DNA of 64,000 bases from Halomonas litopenaei (GCF_003045775.1 NZ_PXNS01000001.1:558001-622000), one strand, 5' to 3'; counted from the stretch's first letter, positions 48,631-58,385 are shown. The notes: generated from the letters alone by a model not told the origin. Program-made: numbers and translations.

Positions 48631-51245
48631 GTGAGCGAAGCTCCACGGCGAAGGGCCAATTGGGACGTCAGCTGGTGATGGCGGCGCGCTCTCTGCGGCG
48701 CGATCTTCGTGCGGGTGATGTACGCGCCTTGCTGGTGGCGCTGACCCTGGCGGTGGCCGCCTCGACCATGATGGGGTTCTTTCTCGACCGGCTGGAACGT
48801 GGTCTGACCCGTCAGGCTAGTCAGATGATGGGCGGCGATGTGGTGCTGGAGCAGTCCAATCCCTTCGCTCTGGAGATCCGGGAGCGTCTGGAAGGCGCCG
48901 GCATGCGCCTGAGCGACCAGGTCGATCTGGTCTCCATGGCCAGTCGCGATGGCGCCTTTCAGCCGGTCAGCATCAAGGCGGTGGACGAAGACTATCCACT
49001 CTACGGCGTGTCCCGGGTCGACCAGGGCGCCGGCGTCGAGGAGCTCGCCAGTGGCCCTGCGCCAGGCGAGGTGTGGCTGGCGCCGAGGCTCGAGACGCTG
49101 CTGGACATCGAACTCGGCGATAGTCTGACGCTGGGCAGGGGCGAGTTCCAGGTGACCGGCTGGATCGAGCGGGAGGCCGACCAGTCTGCCGGCTTCGGCA
49201 GCTTCAACCCGCGGGTGATGATGCACGTCGACGACGTCGAGGCGACCGGGCTGATCCAGCCCGGTTCGCGCATCGAGTTCGAGATCCTCGCCGCCGGCTC
49301 GCCCCAGGCGGTGGAGACGCTGTCGCCCTGGCTCGCCCGCCTGCGCGCCGACGGCGTCGAGGTACGTGACGTGCGCGAGGACCGGCCTCGGCTGGGCTCG
49401 GCGCTGGAGCGAGCCGAGACCTACCTGAGCCTGGCCGGTCTAGCTGCCGTGCTGCTGGCCGGGGTGGCGGTGGCCATGGCGACGCGGCGCTACGTCGATC
49501 GCCATCTGGATACCGCCGCGCTACTGCGCTGCTTCGGCGCGTCCCAGCGGGACCTGGCGCGTATCTTTACGTTCCAGCTGGCCGGTCTGGCGCTGGTGGC
49601 CTCGCTGATCGGCGCGCTTCTGGGGCTGGCGGGGCAGGCGTTGCTGCTGGCCTTGATGCAGCGTTTTCTGCCGCTGGAGCTGCCGCCCCCCGGAGCCTTG
49701 CCGTTGTGGCTGGGCGTGCTGACGGCACTGGCCGTGCTGGCCGGCTTTGCCGGGCCGACCCTGCTGCGCTTGAAGCGGGTTAGCGCACTCAAGGTACTGC
49801 GCCGGGAGCTGGACCCCTTGCCTGCCTCCGGTTGGTCGCTGCTGCTGGCGGCGGCGCTGGCCTTCGGTGCTCTGCTTTGGCTGTACTCCGGCAGCCTGGG
49901 GCTGGCGGCGGGACTCTTGGCCGGCGGCATGGTGGCGTTGGGCGTACTGTGGGGCCTGGCGGGCTTGATCCTCGATGGACTGTTGCGTCTGGCCGCGCGG
50001 CTCGACGGTGGTGATCCCGCTGGTCTGCGCGGGTCGTTGCGTCTGGGCGCTCGGCAGTTGGCGCGCCGTCGCAACGCCAGCCTGGGGCAGATGCTGGCGT
50101 TCGCGGTGACCTTCTTCGCCATGACCATGATCGCCCTGGTGCGGGGCGATCTGTTGACCACCTGGCAGGCGCAGTTACCCGAGGACACACCCAATCACTT
50201 CGCGATCAATATCCAGCCCGGCGAGCGCGACGACTTCGAGCAGCGGCTCGAGGCCATCGCCGAGGCCAGCAGTGATCTCTACCCCATGGTCCGCGGGCGT
50301 ATCACCGCGATCAACGGCCAGCCGCCGAGGCAGGCCGTGCCCCCCGAGGCGAGGGGAGAAAACGCCCTGCGCCGGGAGCTCAACCTGACCTGGCGGGAGG
50401 ACCTGCCGAGCGGTAATCGTCTGGTGGCCGGCGAATGGTTTGCCTCGCGCGCCGAGGCCGGCGGCTGGCTCGACGAGGTGGACGCCCAGCCGTCCTCGGC
50501 GCCCGCAGGCGATGACGTCGCCGAGACGGCGCCGATCTCCATGGAACGAGAACTGGCAGAACGTCTGGGGCTGGCGCTGGGGGATCGTTTAAGTTTCACC
50601 ATCGGCGCCGACACCCTGGTCGGTGAGATCACCAGTCTCCGCGACCTCGATTGGGACAGCTTCAAGCCCAACTTTTACGTGATCTTCCCGCCTGGTGTGC
50701 TGGAACGCTACGGCCATAGCTACATCACCGCCTTCTATCTGGAGCAGCAGCAGAAGCGCGAACTGGGGAGCCTGGTCCAGGCCTTCCCGGGGGTGACGCT
50801 GCTCGACGTGGATGCCCTGCTGGGGCAGGTCCGTGAGGTGCTGGGGCACGTGACCCGGGCGGTGGAAGTGGTGCTGGCCTTCGTGCTGCTGGCCGGGGTC
50901 AGTGTGCTCTACGCCGCGTTGATCGCCAGTCAGCCGGTACGTGCCCACGAAAGCGGCTTGTTGCGCGTCTTTGGCGCAGGTTCCCGTCTGCTCGCGCGGG
51001 TGCAGTGGGCTGAATTTGCCGTTCTGGGACTGGCCAGCGGCCTGATGGCGGCGCTGCTGGCGGAGGTCGCCACGGCCGCGTTATATCTGCTGTGGCTGGA
51101 TCTGCCGCCGCGGGTGCATCCCTGGGTCTGGCTGCTGGTCCCGACGCTCGGCGCTGTGGTACTGGGCTTGGTAGGGCATCTGTTGTCCCGGGGCATTCGG
51201 CGCCAGGCGCCGGCGGCGAGCCTGGGGCTGCTGGGCGAGGCCTGA
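48627..51245 (+). CDS. ybbP: YbbP-like ABC transporter permease
   Basis: An 872-aa permease of the MacB/LolC-type (type VII) superfamily with ten predicted helices. A first helix (VRALLVALTLAVAASTMMGFFLD) precedes a periplasmic domain, then FtsX-like helices (LAGLAAVLLAGVAVAMATRRYVD; FRxQLAGLALVASLIGALLGLAG-like), a second periplasmic domain, and the C-terminal FtsX core (VLAFVLLAGVSVLYAALIASQPVRAHESGLLRVFGAG). Size and layout match YbbP. It ends 25 nt before a tandem repeat array. Confidence 0.92.
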   Translation: MSERSSTAKGQLGRQLVMAARSLRRDLRAGDVRALLVALTLAVAASTMMGFFLDRLERGLTRQASQMMGGDVVLEQSNPFALEIRERLEGAGMRLSDQVDLVSMASRDGAFQPVSIKAVDEDYPLYGVSRVDQGAGVEELASGPAPGEVWLAPRLETLLDIELGDSLTLGRGEFQVTGWIEREADQSAGFGSFNPRVMMHVDDVEATGLIQPGSRIEFEILAAGSPQAVETLSPWLARLRADGVEVRDVREDRPRLGSALERAETYLSLAGLAAVLLAGVAVAMATRRYVDRHLDTAALLRCFGASQRDLARIFTFQLAGLALVASLIGALLGLAGQALLLALMQRFLPLELPPPGALPLWLGVLTALAVLAGFAGPTLLRLKRVSALKVLRRELDPLPASGWSLLLAAALAFGALLWLYSGSLGLAAGLLAGGMVALGVLWGLAGLILDGLLRLAARLDGGDPAGLRGSLRLGARQLARRRNASLGQMLAFAVTFFAMTMIALVRGDLLTTWQAQLPEDTPNHFAINIQPGERDDFEQRLEAIAEASSDLYPMVRGRITAINGQPPRQAVPPEARGENALRRELNLTWREDLPSGNRLVAGEWFASRAEAGGWLDEVDAQPSSAPAGDDVAETAPISMERELAERLGLALGDRLSFTIGADTLVGEITSLRDLDWDSFKPNFYVIFPPGVLERYGHSYITAFYLEQQQKRELGSLVQAFPGVTLLDVDALLGQVREVLGHVTRAVEVVLAFVLLAGVSVLYAALIASQPVRAHESGLLRVFGAGSRLLARVQWAEFAVLGLASGLMAALLAEVATAALYLLWLDLPPRVHPWVWLLVPTLGAVVLGLVGHLLSRGIRRQAPAASLGLLGEA

Positions 51246-51270
51246 AAGGCGAATCATGGCATGAAAGGGT

Positions 51271-51385
51271 GAATCGCCTCACGAAACGCGAAGCGCCTCA
51301 TGCAAAGCGATGCGCCTCATGCAAAGCGATGCGCCTTATGCAAAGCGAAGCGCCTTATGAACAGGGAAGTGCGTCATGAAGGAGC
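51271..51385 (+). repeat. Six 19-bp tandem repeats in the leader of the PPK2-type gene
   Basis: Units start at 51271, 51290, 51309, 51328, 51347 and 51366 and follow GAAGCGCCTCATGCAAAGC with a few changes; the middle three are nearly identical. The last unit contains AAGGAG, the ribosome site of the gene starting at 51390. Units carry ATG triplets in shifting frames. Confidence 0.85.
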
Positions 51386-51389
51386 GACG

Positions 51390-52898
51390 ATGACCAGGAC
51401 CAAGGTGGCAAAGGGAAAGAAGCGGGGCTCAACCAGCAACGCCTCTCGCAAGAGCGCCTCCGGCAAGACCATGTCCGCCGAGGAGTGTCAGCGGTTTCGC
51501 CTGCTGTCGGCCCAGCTGGAATTGGCCCAGCGAGCGGATCGGGCAGTGGTAGTGCTGGTGGCCGGCCACGCCGCCACCGGCAAGGGCGAGCTGATCAACC
51601 TGCTCAACCACTGGCTGGAGAACCGGTTGACCGAGGTGCACGCCCTGGTGCCCGGCGACGAGGAGCGCCGACGACCTTACTGGTGGCGATTCTGGCGGCG
51701 TCTTCCAGGGCGTGGCCGGCTCGGGGTGTTCGTCCATGGCTGGGTCGGCGATGCGGTGCTGGCGCGGGCCTCCCGCGCCTTGGGTGAGGGCGCCTACAAT
51801 GACCGCATCGAACAGATGCGTCAGTTCGAGGCGGAGCTTGCCGCTGACGGAGTTCGCCTGGTCAAGCTGTGGCTGCAGATCGATGCAGACACCCAGCGAC
51901 AACGACTCGAGGCCTGGGCCGCCGACCCGGCCAGTCGCTGGCAGGTCACCGACGAAAAGTGGCGCCGCCACGCCCAGCATGGCCTGCTCGATGAGCTTGC
52001 CCGCGACCTGCGTGCGCGCACCCACTGTCGCCACAGTCCCTGGATCGAGCTCGACGCGAGCCCCGGCAACGACCTGCTGCCCCAGGTGGCCGAAGTCCTC
52101 GAGAAGGTCATGGCAAGCCCTGTCCCGGCCCTCGAGCGCCCCGAGACTCCCCCACTGAATGCCATCGCTCCCCCTCGGCTCGACGCCCTCGAGCATGACG
52201 ACCCGCCCCCCCGACTCAAGAAGCGCGACTACAGCGAGCGCCTGGCCGACGCCCAGGCCAGGCTGGCCCAGCTGGCGCGCAGTGCCGCGCGCCAGGGAGT
52301 GCCACTGGTGGTGGTGTTCGAGGGCCATGACGCTGCCGGCAAGGGCGGCGGCATCCATCGCCTGACCTCGGCGATGGATGCACGTCAGTACCGTGTGCAT
52401 CAGATCGCTGCGCCCACCGAGGAGGAGCGCCTGCACCCGTGGCAGTGGCGCTTCTGGCATCGTCTGCCCCGCGATGGCCGGGTGGCGATCTTCGACCGCT
52501 CCTGGTATGGCCGGGTGCTGGTGGAACGGGTCGAAGGCCTCGCCGATGAGCGGGACTGGCGACGCGGCTTTGAAGAGATTCGCCAGTTCGAGGCGCGCCT
52601 GCTCGAGCACGGCACCGTGCTGGTCAAGCTGTTCCTGGCCATCGACAAGGACGAGCAGCTCGAGCGTTTCGAAGCCCGGGCCGAGACTCCTCACAAGCGG
52701 CACAAGCTCACCGACGAGGATTGGCGCAACCGCGAGCGCTGGGACGACTACCAGCAGGCCATCGACGAGATGTTCGCGGAAACTCATGCCCCTGGCGGCG
52801 AGTGGGTGCTGATCGACGCCAACGACAAGCGTCGGGCGCGCCTGGCGGTGATCGAGGAGGTGAGTCGGCGGTTGTCGGCGCGCCTGCCGCTGGATTGA
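51390..52898 (+). CDS. pap: Polyphosphate:AMP phosphotransferase (two PPK2 domains)
   Basis: A 502-aa class II-like PPK2 protein with two fused domains that phosphorylates AMP (or ADP) using polyphosphate. The C-terminal domain is complete: Walker A FEGHDAAGKGGGI, HPWQWRFWHRLP, Walker B lid FDRSWYGRVLVERVEG and KHKLTDEDWRNRERWDDY. The N-terminal domain has a changed Walker A (GHAATGKGELI) and FVHGWVGD in place of FDRSWYGR, so it is probably structural. The first ~30 residues are basic. SD GAAGGAG lies in the repeat array. Confidence 0.92.
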   Translation: MTRTKVAKGKKRGSTSNASRKSASGKTMSAEECQRFRLLSAQLELAQRADRAVVVLVAGHAATGKGELINLLNHWLENRLTEVHALVPGDEERRRPYWWRFWRRLPGRGRLGVFVHGWVGDAVLARASRALGEGAYNDRIEQMRQFEAELAADGVRLVKLWLQIDADTQRQRLEAWAADPASRWQVTDEKWRRHAQHGLLDELARDLRARTHCRHSPWIELDASPGNDLLPQVAEVLEKVMASPVPALERPETPPLNAIAPPRLDALEHDDPPPRLKKRDYSERLADAQARLAQLARSAARQGVPLVVVFEGHDAAGKGGGIHRLTSAMDARQYRVHQIAAPTEEERLHPWQWRFWHRLPRDGRVAIFDRSWYGRVLVERVEGLADERDWRRGFEEIRQFEARLLEHGTVLVKLFLAIDKDEQLERFEARAETPHKRHKLTDEDWRNRERWDDYQQAIDEMFAETHAPGGEWVLIDANDKRRARLAVIEEVSRRLSARLPLD

Positions 52899-53039
52899 GT
52901 GACCGATGTCCTGTCAACACTGCTGAAGGCCTGTCGACGGGTTCGTTCAGGCGCTACAGTGAAGGCTGACACAACTGCCGTATCGGCAAAGATCGTTGGC
53001 GTTTGCCAGGTTCTATTTTCACACCGGAGGTGAAAGTTC

Positions 53040-54425
53040 ATGAAGTGCCGTCTGTCTTCCCGCCACGCCGTCCCTTTCGTGGCGCTGCTTTCTCTGGGGG
53101 CGAGCGTCGCCCAGGCCGACGCCGAACGTCTCGAGGCTGACCTGCGTGCGGCCCTGGAGCGTGAAGGTACCCTCGAGATCGGCGAGGTATCCGATGAGCT
53201 GCTCGGCAGCACCACCAGTGCCGAGAACCTGACCCTGACCGGCGACAGCGGCGAACGCCTGACCATCGCGCGCTACCTGGTCGAGGGCGACTACGACGCG
53301 CCGGAAGAAGTGGTGCTCGAGGACATCGAGCTGGTCGACCGGGGCGCCAGCATGCTGCTTGAGCGGCTGGTGTTCGAGGAGCCCGGCCAGCCGGTGCTCG
53401 ATCTGCGTGATCTGCCCTGGGATGAAGACAACCCGCTGGCCGGGATTAGCCTGGAAGGACTGGTGATGGATCAGCGCCAGGGCAAGGTGGGGGCTGACCT
53501 TCCCTGGGGCGACTATCCCGGACGCATCGAGATCCAGAGCCTGGGCGCCAGCGACGTCAGCGCCGATGCCATCGGCAGCCTGACGCTGACCGGGATGAGC
53601 GGCTCCAGCGACAACTTCGAGGAGCTCGGGGCCGGAACCTTCTCGCTGCCGTCACTCAGTCTGACCGGCCTCAAGGGGCTTGCGAGCGACGCGCCCACGG
53701 TGGACGCCCTCGAGCTCGAGGACCTGGAGATCGCCACCGATCGCCTGGTGGCAAGCCTTGAGCATCTGGTGGCCGACGGCGACATGAACGACGGCGAGTA
53801 CAGCGGGCGCATGGACAACCTGACGGTGGATCTGGCCAGGATGATCGAGCTGGCGCCGGTGGACGAGCGCACCCAGCTACGTCTGGTCAGCAACGTGCTG
53901 ACCGATGGCTCCGGACAGCTCACCCTGGACGCCGACATGGACGGTACCTGGGAGGCCAGCGGTGCCAATGGCCAGGTGGCCAGCCGTTTCGAGATGACCG
54001 CAGCCGATGCCTTCCGCCTCGGCTTCGACAGTGACCTGCCGGTAAACCTGCCCAAGGGCCAGGACCCTGCGGCCTACTTTGCCGGCCTCGAGGACTGGAC
54101 CGAGCTGGACACCCAGGGCGGCGACGTCTCGCTCAGTCTCAGCGATCTGGGCGTGTTCGGGCGTATCGCACCGGTGGTGGCAGCGACCCAGGGGGTGTCC
54201 GAAGACGCCCTGCTCGAACAGCTCAGGACCCAGTCCGAAGGCTTCGGCATCATGATGGGACCGCAGATCGGCGCGGTGCTCACGGGGCTGGTGCAGATGA
54301 TGGCCGGCGAGGCCAGCGAGATGTCAATCGACCTCAGCCTGCCACCCAGCCGACAGCTCCAGAAGCTGGCCCAGGACCCGCTGGGGCTGCCCCAGGCGTT
54401 GTCCATGGAAGTCACGATGGACTAG
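53040..54425 (+). CDS. Periplasmic protein of unknown function
   Basis: A 461-aa protein with signal peptide (MKCRLSSRHAVPFVALLSLGASVAQA) and no recognised domain. It is strongly acidic and built from alternating short strands with Leu/Asp/Gly patterns (ISLEGLVMD, LTLTGMSG, LSLTGLKGLASDAPTVDALELEDLEIA), which suggests an elongated beta-rich fold reminiscent of DUF945/AsmA-like lipid-handling proteins; that similarity is only impressionistic. A GGAGGTGAAAG ribosome site precedes the ATG. Flanking genes give no functional hint. Confidence 0.7.
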   Translation: MKCRLSSRHAVPFVALLSLGASVAQADAERLEADLRAALEREGTLEIGEVSDELLGSTTSAENLTLTGDSGERLTIARYLVEGDYDAPEEVVLEDIELVDRGASMLLERLVFEEPGQPVLDLRDLPWDEDNPLAGISLEGLVMDQRQGKVGADLPWGDYPGRIEIQSLGASDVSADAIGSLTLTGMSGSSDNFEELGAGTFSLPSLSLTGLKGLASDAPTVDALELEDLEIATDRLVASLEHLVADGDMNDGEYSGRMDNLTVDLARMIELAPVDERTQLRLVSNVLTDGSGQLTLDADMDGTWEASGANGQVASRFEMTAADAFRLGFDSDLPVNLPKGQDPAAYFAGLEDWTELDTQGGDVSLSLSDLGVFGRIAPVVAATQGVSEDALLEQLRTQSEGFGIMMGPQIGAVLTGLVQMMAGEASEMSIDLSLPPSRQLQKLAQDPLGLPQALSMEVTMD

Positions 54426-54497
54426 GGCTTGGCCGAAGGGTCGTGGCGCCCGCCGGCGTTTCGGGCTGAGCCTGGAAAAGAGCGCCCGGTGGGCCAC

Positions 54498-54516
54498 GCT
54501 TCAGTCTGACTGAAGC
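54498..54516. promoter_or_regulatory. 19-bp palindrome upstream of glyA
   Basis: GCTTCAGTC-T-GACTGAAGC is a perfect 9-bp inverted repeat with a 1-nt centre, 128 nt before glyA. It could be an operator or a weak terminator of the preceding gene; no T tract follows. Confidence 0.45.
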
Positions 54517-54535
54517 CAAGATGAGAAATCATGCA

Positions 54536-54578
54536 GCAGCCCATGACGGTCTTTCATGTGAAAGCGGTCATGGGCTGC
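54536..54578. promoter_or_regulatory. Extended hairpin upstream of glyA
   Basis: A 12-bp outer stem (GCAGCCCATGAC with GTCATGGGCTGC) and an inner CTTTCA/TGAAAG pairing make a 43-nt hairpin 66 nt before glyA. It may be a leader structure or a regulator-binding palindrome. No known riboswitch matches. Confidence 0.5.
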
Positions 54579-54643
54579 GCTATGATGGCGGCCCGCTTTT
54601 CGCGATTGCCCCTTGAATCCCCCGCTGCGAGGTTATGCCGCCG

Positions 54644-55909
54644 ATGTTCAGCCGTGATATGCAGATTGCCGGTTTCGATGATGCCCTGTTCGATGCGATG
54701 CAGAAGGAAGTCGCCCGTCAGGAGGCTCACATCGAGCTGATTGCCTCCGAAAACTACGCCAGCCCCCGGGTGATGGAAGCCCAGGGTAGCCAGCTGACCA
54801 ACAAGTACGCGGAAGGCTATCCCGGCAAGCGTTACTACGGTGGCTGCGAGTACGTCGACGTGGTCGAGCAGTTGGCCATCGACTATGCCAAGGAGCTGTT
54901 TGGCGCGAGCTACGCCAACGTCCAGCCGCACTCAGGCTCCCAGGCCAACGGCGCGGTCTTCCAGGCCCTGGTCAAGCCCGGTGACACCGTGCTGGGCATG
55001 AGCCTCGACGCCGGCGGTCACCTGACCCACGGCGCCCGCCCGAACTTCTCCGGCAAGCACTACAATGCCGTGCAGTACGGCATCGACGAGTCCGGCCGCA
55101 TCGACTACGACGAGGTGGCCCGCCTGGCCCGCGAGCACCAGCCGAAGATGATCATCGCCGGTTTCTCCGCCTACTCGCAGATCATCGACTGGGCACGCTT
55201 CCGCGAGATCGCCGACGAGGTGGGTGCCTGCTTGCTGGTGGACATGGCCCACGTGGCCGGCCTGGTTGCCGCCGGTGTCTACCCGAATCCGCTGCCCCAC
55301 GCCCATGTGGTCACCACCACCACCCATAAGACCCTGCGCGGTCCCCGTGGTGGCCTGATCCTGTCCGCCGAGAACGACGCCGACATCGAGAAGAAGCTGC
55401 AGTCTGCGGTCTTCCCCGGTGGCCAGGGCGGCCCGCTCGAGCACGTCATCGCGGCCAAGGCGATCTGCTTCAAGGAGGCCATGGCGCCCGAGTTCAAGAC
55501 CTACCAGCAGCAGGTGGTCAAGAACGCCCAGACCATGGCCAAGGTATTTATCGAGCGTGGCTACGACGTGGTCTCCGGCGGCACCGAGGATCACCTCTTC
55601 CTGCTGTCGCTGATCAAGCAGGGCCTGACCGGCAAGGACGCGGACGCGGCCCTGGGTCGTGCCCACATCACCGTCAACAAGAACGCCGTGCCCGGTGATC
55701 CGCAGAGCCCCTTCGTGACCTCTGGCCTGCGTATCGGCACCCCGGCGGTCACCACCCGTGGTTTCGGCGAGAGCGAGTGCGGTGATCTGGCTGGCTGGAT
55801 CTGCGACATCCTCGACGTCATGGCCAAGGGCGAGTCCACCGAGGCCATCGAGGCCGAGGTCAAGGCCAAGGTGGAAGAAGTCTGCACCCGTCTGCCGGTC
55901 TACGGCTGA
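54644..55909 (+). CDS. glyA: Serine hydroxymethyltransferase
   Basis: A 421-aa PLP enzyme interconverting serine and glycine with tetrahydrofolate. Blocks include [84 protein letters not shown] in overlapping parts (PLP Lys in THKTLRG), and [16 protein letters not shown] prefer the ATG at 54644 ([12 protein letters not shown]), 11 nt after GAGG; an ATG at 54635 is only 2 nt from it. A strong hairpin follows the gene. Confidence 0.97.
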   Translation: MFSRDMQIAGFDDALFDAMQKEVARQEAHIELIASENYASPRVMEAQGSQLTNKYAEGYPGKRYYGGCEYVDVVEQLAIDYAKELFGASYANVQPHSGSQANGAVFQALVKPGDTVLGMSLDAGGHLTHGARPNFSGKHYNAVQYGIDESGRIDYDEVARLAREHQPKMIIAGFSAYSQIIDWARFREIADEVGACLLVDMAHVAGLVAAGVYPNPLPHAHVVTTTTHKTLRGPRGGLILSAENDADIEKKLQSAVFPGGQGGPLEHVIAAKAICFKEAMAPEFKTYQQQVVKNAQTMAKVFIERGYDVVSGGTEDHLFLLSLIKQGLTGKDADAALGRAHITVNKNAVPGDPQSPFVTSGLRIGTPAVTTRGFGESECGDLAGWICDILDVMAKGESTEAIEAEVKAKVEEVCTRLPVYG

Positions 55910-55946
55910 GTGCCCGGCGGGGTGACCCGCCGCTCAGGCCACCAAA

Positions 55947-55979
55947 GACACCCCCGAGAGCTCCGCTCTCGGGGGTGTC
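55947..55979 (+). terminator. Hairpin terminator of glyA
   Basis: A perfect 15-bp stem, GACACCCCCGAGAGC with GCTCTCGGGGGTGTC, loop TCC. The following T content is low. Confidence 0.65.
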
Positions 55980-56204
55980 GTCGTTCTGGGGCTGTGTGCT
56001 TGCAGCGGGGCGTCGGCTGTCGATGCACCATTGTGGTGCCTTATCCTGCACCGGGCACGGCCGCGTCCGCCCCGGACCTGACGGGGCCTCGTTGCGCTGA
56101 CGTCTACATTCCCTTCATCTGCTTGTTTTCCCGTTGCTCTTCTCAGCGATGGCGCAGCCCTTGCTTTGTATCTCGGTGAACCCTTTTGATGCGAAGGTCC
56201 CACC

Positions 56205-57155
56205 ATGCACGCCAGCACGACTCCCCGAATCGGTGCCTTCGACGGGCCCAGGCTGCTGTTCACCGACCTGGATGGCTCGCTGCTCGACCACCATGACTAC
56301 GGCTGGAAGCCCGCCGAGCCCTGGCTCGATGCCCTGCGTGAGGCCGGCGTTGCGGCGATCCCGGTGACCAGCAAGACCCGCAGTGAACTGCTCGGGCTGC
56401 GCCAGCAGCTCGGCCTCGCCGATCGCCCCTTTATCGCCGAGAACGGCGCGGTGATTGCGCTGCCCCCCAGCTGGTGTCACGCCCGACGTGAGGGACAGCC
56501 GGGCCCGGATGGCCTGGTGATCCGCACCCTCGGGGTGGATATCGGGCTGATTCGCCGGCGGGTGGCGATCTGGCGTGAGCGGCTGTCCGCGCGCTTTCTG
56601 ACCATGAGCGAGATGGCGCTGGAGGACGTGGTGGCCTTCACCGGTCTGGATGAACAGGAGGCTCGCCTGGGACGCCTGCGCGAGGGCAGCGAGCCGCTGT
56701 TGTGGGAAGACGACGAAGCGCTGCTGCAGCGCTTTCGCGAGGGCCTGGCCAGTGACGGCCTGCGCATGACGAGGGGCGGGCGCTTCTGGCACGTGCTCGG
56801 CGACACCGACAAGGGCCAGGCGGTGCAATGGCTGTGCGCCCGCTTCGAGGCGCTCAAGGGCCGACGCCCCGAGACCCTGTCGCTGGGCGATGGCCCCAAC
56901 GATGTCGCCATGCTCGAGGCCACCGATGCGGCGGTGGTGATTCGTGCCCGCCATGGCCTCGACGTGTCCCCGTGCCAGCCGCGCTTGTATCGCAGCGAGG
57001 CGCTGGGCCCCAGGGGCTGGGCCGAGGGGGTTGCGCACTTCTGGGGAGAGCAGGACGCGGCGGAGCCTGCCAGCAGCGCTGAGGCCGGCAGCACCGATGC
57101 CGGCGGCGCCGACGACAAGGATCATCACAAGCTGGGCGAGGAGGGTGAGGCATGA
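56205..57155 (+). CDS. gpgP: Glucosyl-3-phosphoglycerate phosphatase (HAD, MPGP family)
   Basis: A 316-aa haloacid-dehalogenase-type phosphatase of the mannosyl/glucosyl-3-phosphoglycerate phosphatase family. HAD motif I is LLFTDLDGSLLDHHDYGW, motif II VTSKTRSELL, and motif IV LSLGDGPNDVAMLEATD. It would remove phosphate from glucosyl-3-phosphoglycerate to give glucosylglycerate. Coupling to the synthase gene (4-nt overlap) favours the glucosyl over the mannosyl substrate. A ~25-residue Ala/Asp/Gly tail follows the domain. Confidence 0.85.
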   Translation: MHASTTPRIGAFDGPRLLFTDLDGSLLDHHDYGWKPAEPWLDALREAGVAAIPVTSKTRSELLGLRQQLGLADRPFIAENGAVIALPPSWCHARREGQPGPDGLVIRTLGVDIGLIRRRVAIWRERLSARFLTMSEMALEDVVAFTGLDEQEARLGRLREGSEPLLWEDDEALLQRFREGLASDGLRMTRGGRFWHVLGDTDKGQAVQWLCARFEALKGRRPETLSLGDGPNDVAMLEATDAAVVIRARHGLDVSPCQPRLYRSEALGPRGWAEGVAHFWGEQDAAEPASSAEAGSTDAGGADDKDHHKLGEEGEA

Positions 57156-58372
57156 GCGATTTCCACCAGAACGGCATCATCACCGACTTTCACAACCTGA
57201 CCCGGCGCAAGGTCGAAGACCTGGAGGCGGATCTGGAGCGCTTCGGCCGCCAGCGCCCGCTCGGGCTGATCCTGCCGTCATTGTACTCGGAGCTGGAAGG
57301 ACCGGCGCTGGACGCCATCGTCGAGTCCCTGGCCCAGGCGAGCTATCTGTCGGAGATCGTGATCGGCCTCGATCGTGCCGACCGGGACCAGTTTCTGCGG
57401 GCACGCGAGTTCTTTTCGCGCCTGCCCCAGCACCATCGCATCCTGTGGAATGACGGCCCGCGCCTGAGCGCGCTGGACGCGCAGCTGGCCGAGGAAGGCC
57501 TGGCGCCACAGCAGCCGGGCAAGGGCCGCAATGTGTGGTTCTGTGCGGGCTATGTGCAGGCATCCGGGCGCACCGCCGCGGTGGGGCTGCATGACTGCGA
57601 TATCCTGACCTACGACCGCGGCCTGCTGGCACGGCTGATGTATCCGGTGGCCCACCCACGCTTCAACTACGCCTTCTGCAAGGGCTACTACCCGCGTATC
57701 GCCGAGGGCAAGCTCAACGGCCGGGTCTCCCGGCTGATGGTGACCCCGCTGCTGCGGGCGCTAAAGATCATGCACGGGCCCTTGCCTTACCTGGACTACC
57801 TGGACAGCTATCGCTACCCGCTGTCGGGGGAGTTCTCGATGCGTACCGAGGTGCTGGACAACATCCGTATCCCCGCCGACTGGGGGCTGGAGATCGGGGT
57901 GCTGTCCGAGGTCCACCGCGACCACTCCACCAATCGGCTGTGTCAGGTGGATATCGCCGACGTCTACGACCACAAGCATCAACCGGTGTCCGCCGATGAC
58001 GCGGCCACCGGGCTCAACCGCATGAGCCTGGATATCGCCAAGGCGCTCTATCGCAAGCTGGCCACCCAGGGTGTGGGGTTCTCGTCGGAAGGCTTTCGTA
58101 CCCTCAAGGCCACCTACTATCGCCTGGCCCTCGATCTGATCGAGGCCTACGACCACGACGCCACCATGAACGGGTTGAGCCTGGACCGTCACGCCGAGGA
58201 GCAGGCGGTGGAGTTGTTTGCCGCCAATCTGATCGAGGCCGGTAACGCCTTTCTCGACAACCCCAGGGAGAAGCCCTTTATCCCCAGCTGGAACCGTGTG
58301 CGGGCGGCCTTGCCGGACCTGCCCGAACAGCTATATAGCGCGGTGGAGGCAGATAACGCGGGGGACGTCTAA
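57152..58372 (+). CDS. gpgS: Glucosyl-3-phosphoglycerate synthase-like glycosyltransferase
   Basis: A 406-aa GT-A fold glycosyltransferase. It starts GIITDFHNLTRRKVEDLEADLERFG, has a nucleotide-sugar region LGLILPSLYSELEGPALDAIVESL and a metal-binding DxD-type segment GLHDCDILTYDRGLL, then LEIGVLSEVHRD. This matches bacterial GpgS, which transfers glucose from NDP-glucose to 3-phosphoglycerate. It overlaps gpgP by 4 nt. The product is the compatible solute precursor glucosyl-3-phosphoglycerate. Confidence 0.85.
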   Translation: MSDFHQNGIITDFHNLTRRKVEDLEADLERFGRQRPLGLILPSLYSELEGPALDAIVESLAQASYLSEIVIGLDRADRDQFLRAREFFSRLPQHHRILWNDGPRLSALDAQLAEEGLAPQQPGKGRNVWFCAGYVQASGRTAAVGLHDCDILTYDRGLLARLMYPVAHPRFNYAFCKGYYPRIAEGKLNGRVSRLMVTPLLRALKIMHGPLPYLDYLDSYRYPLSGEFSMRTEVLDNIRIPADWGLEIGVLSEVHRDHSTNRLCQVDIADVYDHKHQPVSADDAATGLNRMSLDIAKALYRKLATQGVGFSSEGFRTLKATYYRLALDLIEAYDHDATMNGLSLDRHAEEQAVELFAANLIEAGNAFLDNPREKPFIPSWNRVRAALPDLPEQLYSAVEADNAGDV

Positions 58373-58385
58373 GGGCCTGCAGCGT

